Source: Dillenia suffruticosa (taxonomy: Eukaryota > Streptophyta > Magnoliopsida > Dilleniales > Dilleniaceae). From it: a stretch of DNA of 64,000 nt. The stretch covers positions 7,981,001 through 8,045,000 of the forward strand of contig JAVTVX010000024.1 of the NCBI GenBank assembly GCA_033439265.1, read 5' to 3'. The position numbers and the translations under genes are program-made. Below are positions 60,917 through 64,000 of the stretch, one piece after another. The notes beneath the pieces were generated by a model. That model had not been told where the DNA came from, made no database searches, and was given only the letters and a program-made list of their open reading frames with translations. Position 1 is the stretch's first letter. Each line of letters starts with the position of its first letter.

Positions 60917-61204
60917 ATATGACAGCTTTACCGGATTATTTTGACAATGTTGAAAATGATTTGAGTGAGTTCACCAAATACTTTTAGTTCACATAAAACA
61001 TGAGTTGAGCTTGAATTAGAGATTGCCCAACTCATTTGGTTTATGAGCCGACTTGATGTATATAAATACATATATGTATATTAAACTTCAGTGTTAATAT
61101 ATTTGTAAATTTGGTCCTATGGGCCGATGATAGGTATATATCTAGCAAGGATAGCCTAGCCAGGGTAATTGCCTGGCGGTGGATATAGCCAGAGTACTAT
61201 CAAT

Positions 61205-61511
61205 AAACATTTTCTTTATAATTATACACCAGATGAGTGAAAGCATTTACTTGCTAATTATTTGTGAATTCCTAACTCATGCTAAATTGCTTCTAGTTGC
61301 ATATAAATTAGTGAACTCTTTTCCATTAAAAATAAAATCATGTAAAATTTCTAAATAAAAGTATTTTTTAAAATCAATAAAATAGTCTCTATCAATTTAT
61401 TTGAAAATTCACGCAAATAACACGCAATTATAATGACAGAGAAAAAACTCCAAAGAATTAGCAAGTAAATGCTTTTTGTGTATTTAGTGTACAACTATAA
61501 AGAAAATGTTT
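61205..61511 (+). mobile_element. MITE-like element, unit 2
   Basis: Copy of 58829-59135 carried by the tandem duplication. Confidence 0.6.
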
Positions 61512-62509
61512 AGCTCCAAGAATGATTTAACGGTCACAATTCTTTTTTTCTCAAAAAAAAAAAGAAAAATGTTTATATACAATATAAAAGTGATTCGATT
61601 GATGGCTTATTTGGAATTTGTTAATTTATGATGTTCAGTTTATAATAGACCGAGAAAGGGTGAAACCTTCATAGTTTGCTAAAGATTTTTGGCTAGAACA
61701 TGTAGCTTGAGAAGGTTCCCTCTTTTAGATATTTTAGACATTTAGATTACAGGGGAAAAAATAAAAAAGGACAAGCAAAAATTTTAAAGGGACGGGTTCT
61801 AAATTGAAAAATGACCAATAGTTCAAATATTTATTTAGATGTATTCTATTTTATCATGCACTCTCTCTCTCCCTCTCTATTTTATTATTATGAGATTTCA
61901 ATCAGCTTGTATTATCATGTATACAAGCAATAGTAATATAAGAAAGAGAATGGAATGTATTTACACTAATTTTTGCGTGTCACGAGATGTTTGAGCATAC
62001 TGAACATTCCTTAAAAATGTGGGAAAATGACGAATTGCTTATAATCTGTAATCTTGCTTTGGGCAAGTATGTGTCTGATTGCATTCTTCATTAGGTTTGC
62101 CGTATATGAGTTGGGGATTTCAGTCCTTAATGGAAGGGTTTCGCCTACATCCTTTTAAAGTTTTGGTTCTCTTTCCCCCACAGAATGGACTGCTGCACTG
62201 GACTTCTTTGCTGCCGGCAGCTTTTATGAGCACATACTTTTTTTCCTGCCTTCACCGTATACCAGCTTTCGATTTCTTGCTTTATTTAATGCACCCTTGT
62301 AATGTGTGCATCAATGTTTATTTATATGTTTTCTGTGTTAGTCACTAAAAGGACCTTAATATTGGAAGTCAACCAAGATACAAAGTTCTGGACATATTAA
62401 CAGAGACTATAATATTTGTACACAAACTTATGTATGACTCTTTACCATGGTGAGTAAAAGTTGCATTATTGCAGATAATATGCTAAATAATGTTTATTGC
62501 ATGTGACGG

Positions 62510-62605
62510 CTTCTTAAGCATTTAGGAGTTCAAAATCCTCTTGCCTCCATTACTTAACTTCGTTGCTCTCATAGAGACAACAGGAAGTGATGAATCCTCG
62601 CATAG
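62510..62605 (+). pseudogene. D2HGDH: D2HGDH exon a, unit 3
   Basis: Same sequence as the unit 2 exon a, including the frame break. Confidence 0.66.
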
Positions 62606-63186
62606 GTACTTCTTGCTGTGTTTTTATATTTAGTTTTTATCCACATGCTTCGCAATGGTCATTAGTTTACAGGATTCGGAATTCGTAGGGAAGCTAAGCT
62701 ATTATGAAATAGTGCCAAAATGTCCAATTGGATGTAGAGAATTGCTATGATTATCAAAAATAGCCCCATGCTTTTGTTCTGTCTTAGGCAACATGTTTTT
62801 TACTTTTTTCTCTTTTATACTTATTTATGGTCTTGCAATAGAGGCCTTCAAAGCTTATCTATTGCAGTTTGTGAAAAGGGATTGAACGGCTTTCTTCTTC
62901 AGTGGTTGCCCTCTTCCTTAATGTTGTGATAATTTAATCTTTTTTAGGGAGGATTTCTTATTTTCTTTTATGTAAATTCGTCCCTCTTCATCAGTGATAA
63001 TGTTTTTTGTTCCATCAAAACATACACAAGGATATTTTATAAAAGTTATAAAAGAAAATGCCTTTAATGTATATATCGCAATTCTTTAGTTTCAATCGAT
63101 GGGGGTATTGAAAGCGGGGGCGTATCATTTGGCTGGCACCATCTCCATATATTTCCCATGTTTTGATTATATCATGATGTTTATAG

Positions 63187-63292
63187 AGAGAAGCTTGAGG
63201 CTTAGGCTCTCTTACTTCAATCGAGGGAGCATGGATTGATCTCTGATTGTGTTCTTGCACAAGACATTAACCGAGCCTCTTCGTTTTGGTGC
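63187..63292 (+). pseudogene. D2HGDH: D2HGDH exon b, unit 3
   Basis: Same as unit 2 exon b: in-frame TAG after EKLEA, SDC in place of SDG, and a lost donor. Confidence 0.68.
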
Positions 63293-63580
63293 ATATGACA
63301 GCTTTACCGGATTATTTTGACAATGTTGAAAATGATTTGAGTGAGTTCACCAAATACTTTTAGTTCACATAAAACATGAGTTGAGCTTGAATTAGAGATT
63401 GCCCAACTCATTTGGTTTATGAGCCGACTTGATGTATATAAATACATATATGTATATTAAACTTCAGTGTTAATATATTTGTAAATTTGGTCCTATGGGC
63501 CGATGATAGGTATATATCTAGCAAGGATAGCCTAGCCAGGGTAATTGCCTGGCGGTGGATATAGCCAGAGTACTATCAAT

Positions 63581-63887
63581 AAACATTTTCTTTATAATTA
63601 TACACCAGATGAGTGAAAGCATTTACTTGCTAATTATTTGTGAATTCCTAACTCATGCTAAATTGCTTCTAGTTGCATATAAATTAGTGAACTCTTTTCC
63701 ATTAAAAATAAAATCATGTAAAATTTCTAAATAAAAGTATTTTTTAAAATCAATAAAATAGTCTCTATCAATTTATTTGAAAATTCACGCAAATAACACG
63801 CAATTATAATGACAGAGAAAAAACTCCAAAGAATTAGCAAGTAAATGCTTTTTGTGTATTTAGTGTACAACTATAAAGAAAATGTTT
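63581..63887 (+). mobile_element. MITE-like element, unit 3
   Basis: Copy of 58829-59135 in the third unit. Confidence 0.6.
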
Positions 63888-64000
63888 AGCTCCAAGAATG
63901 ATTTAACGGTCACAATTCTTTTTTTCTCAAAAAAAAAAAGAAAAATGTTTATATACAATATAAAAGTGATTCGATTGATGGCTTATTTGGAATTTGTTAA

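Larger units (their letters stand above)
59840..62215 (+). repeat. Tandem unit 2
   Basis: 2376 bp. Appears almost identical to unit 3; the one difference I noticed is at about 59386 compared with 61762 (ataataaa versus ataaaaaa), which lies in the unit 1/2 versus unit 2/3 copies of the same stretch. All long frames translate identically in units 2 and 3. Confidence 0.93.
62216..64000 (+). repeat. Tandem unit 3, runs off the window
   Basis: 1785 bp of the unit are inside the window and appear near-identical to unit 2, offset 2376 bp. Confidence 0.93.

Overview
The window looks like nuclear DNA of a flowering plant, most likely a eudicot. The evidence is the AT-rich intergenic sequence with long microsatellites, TATA-box genes with short GC-rich coding parts, copia-type LTR retroelements, hAT and CACTA DNA transposons, tRNA-derived SINEs, and pieces of a plant-type D-2-hydroxyglutarate dehydrogenase gene. 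Host genes are few. Most of the sequence is transposons, nested transposons and segmental duplications.

Region by region. 1.0-3.3 kb and 22.9-25.3 kb are the arms of a large inverted repeat; each arm carries an intact copy of the same 73-residue Pro/Cys-rich gene (1611-1832 plus; 24500-24721 minus). A third, degenerate copy sits at 45.6-46.5 kb. 3.3-4.2 kb holds a CACTA end, a copia fragment and a SINE. 4.3-7.2 kb is a patchwork of non-coding repeats, of which 5.1-6.6 kb recurs at 43.0-44.6 kb. 8176-11887 is a hAT element with 8-bp target duplications. 13491-16027, 21803-22907 and 35626-38129 are three non-autonomous CACTA elements, each bounded by a clear 3-bp target duplication (TGT, TTG, GAT). 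16681-21723, 25.3-28.3 kb and 47786-52907 are copia fossils. 29910-30137 (minus) is a second, unrelated small Cys-rich gene with its own TATA box and polyadenylation signal. About 31.2-41.26 kb is a decayed autonomous CACTA element (Tnp2-like plus TnpA-like genes); the 35.6-38.1 kb CACTA copy is nested inside it.

47.2 kb to the end is a broken D-2-hydroxyglutarate dehydrogenase (D2HGDH) locus. One clean exon (47201-47281) is followed by a copia element, a truncated hAT element, and a tandem array with a unit of about 2.37 kb. Each unit carries two damaged D2HGDH exons and a MITE-like repeat. Units 2 and 3 look almost identical. Unit 1 carries a SINE whose empty site is preserved in the other two.

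The least expected signals are: (i) tRNA-like A-box/B-box modules followed by GC-rich tails, found once or twice in every non-autonomous CACTA element here; (ii) the inverted pair of Pro/Cys-rich genes, whose coding part appears better conserved than its flanks; (iii) a 98-bp direct repeat around one copia element that also supplies the empty site of a CACTA insertion; and (iv) a near-identical 39-bp motif in the 29.9-kb Cys-rich gene that is coding in one copy and supplies the stop codon in the other.

All calls come from reading the sequence by eye. No alignment or database search was run, and percentages are hand estimates on short stretches.
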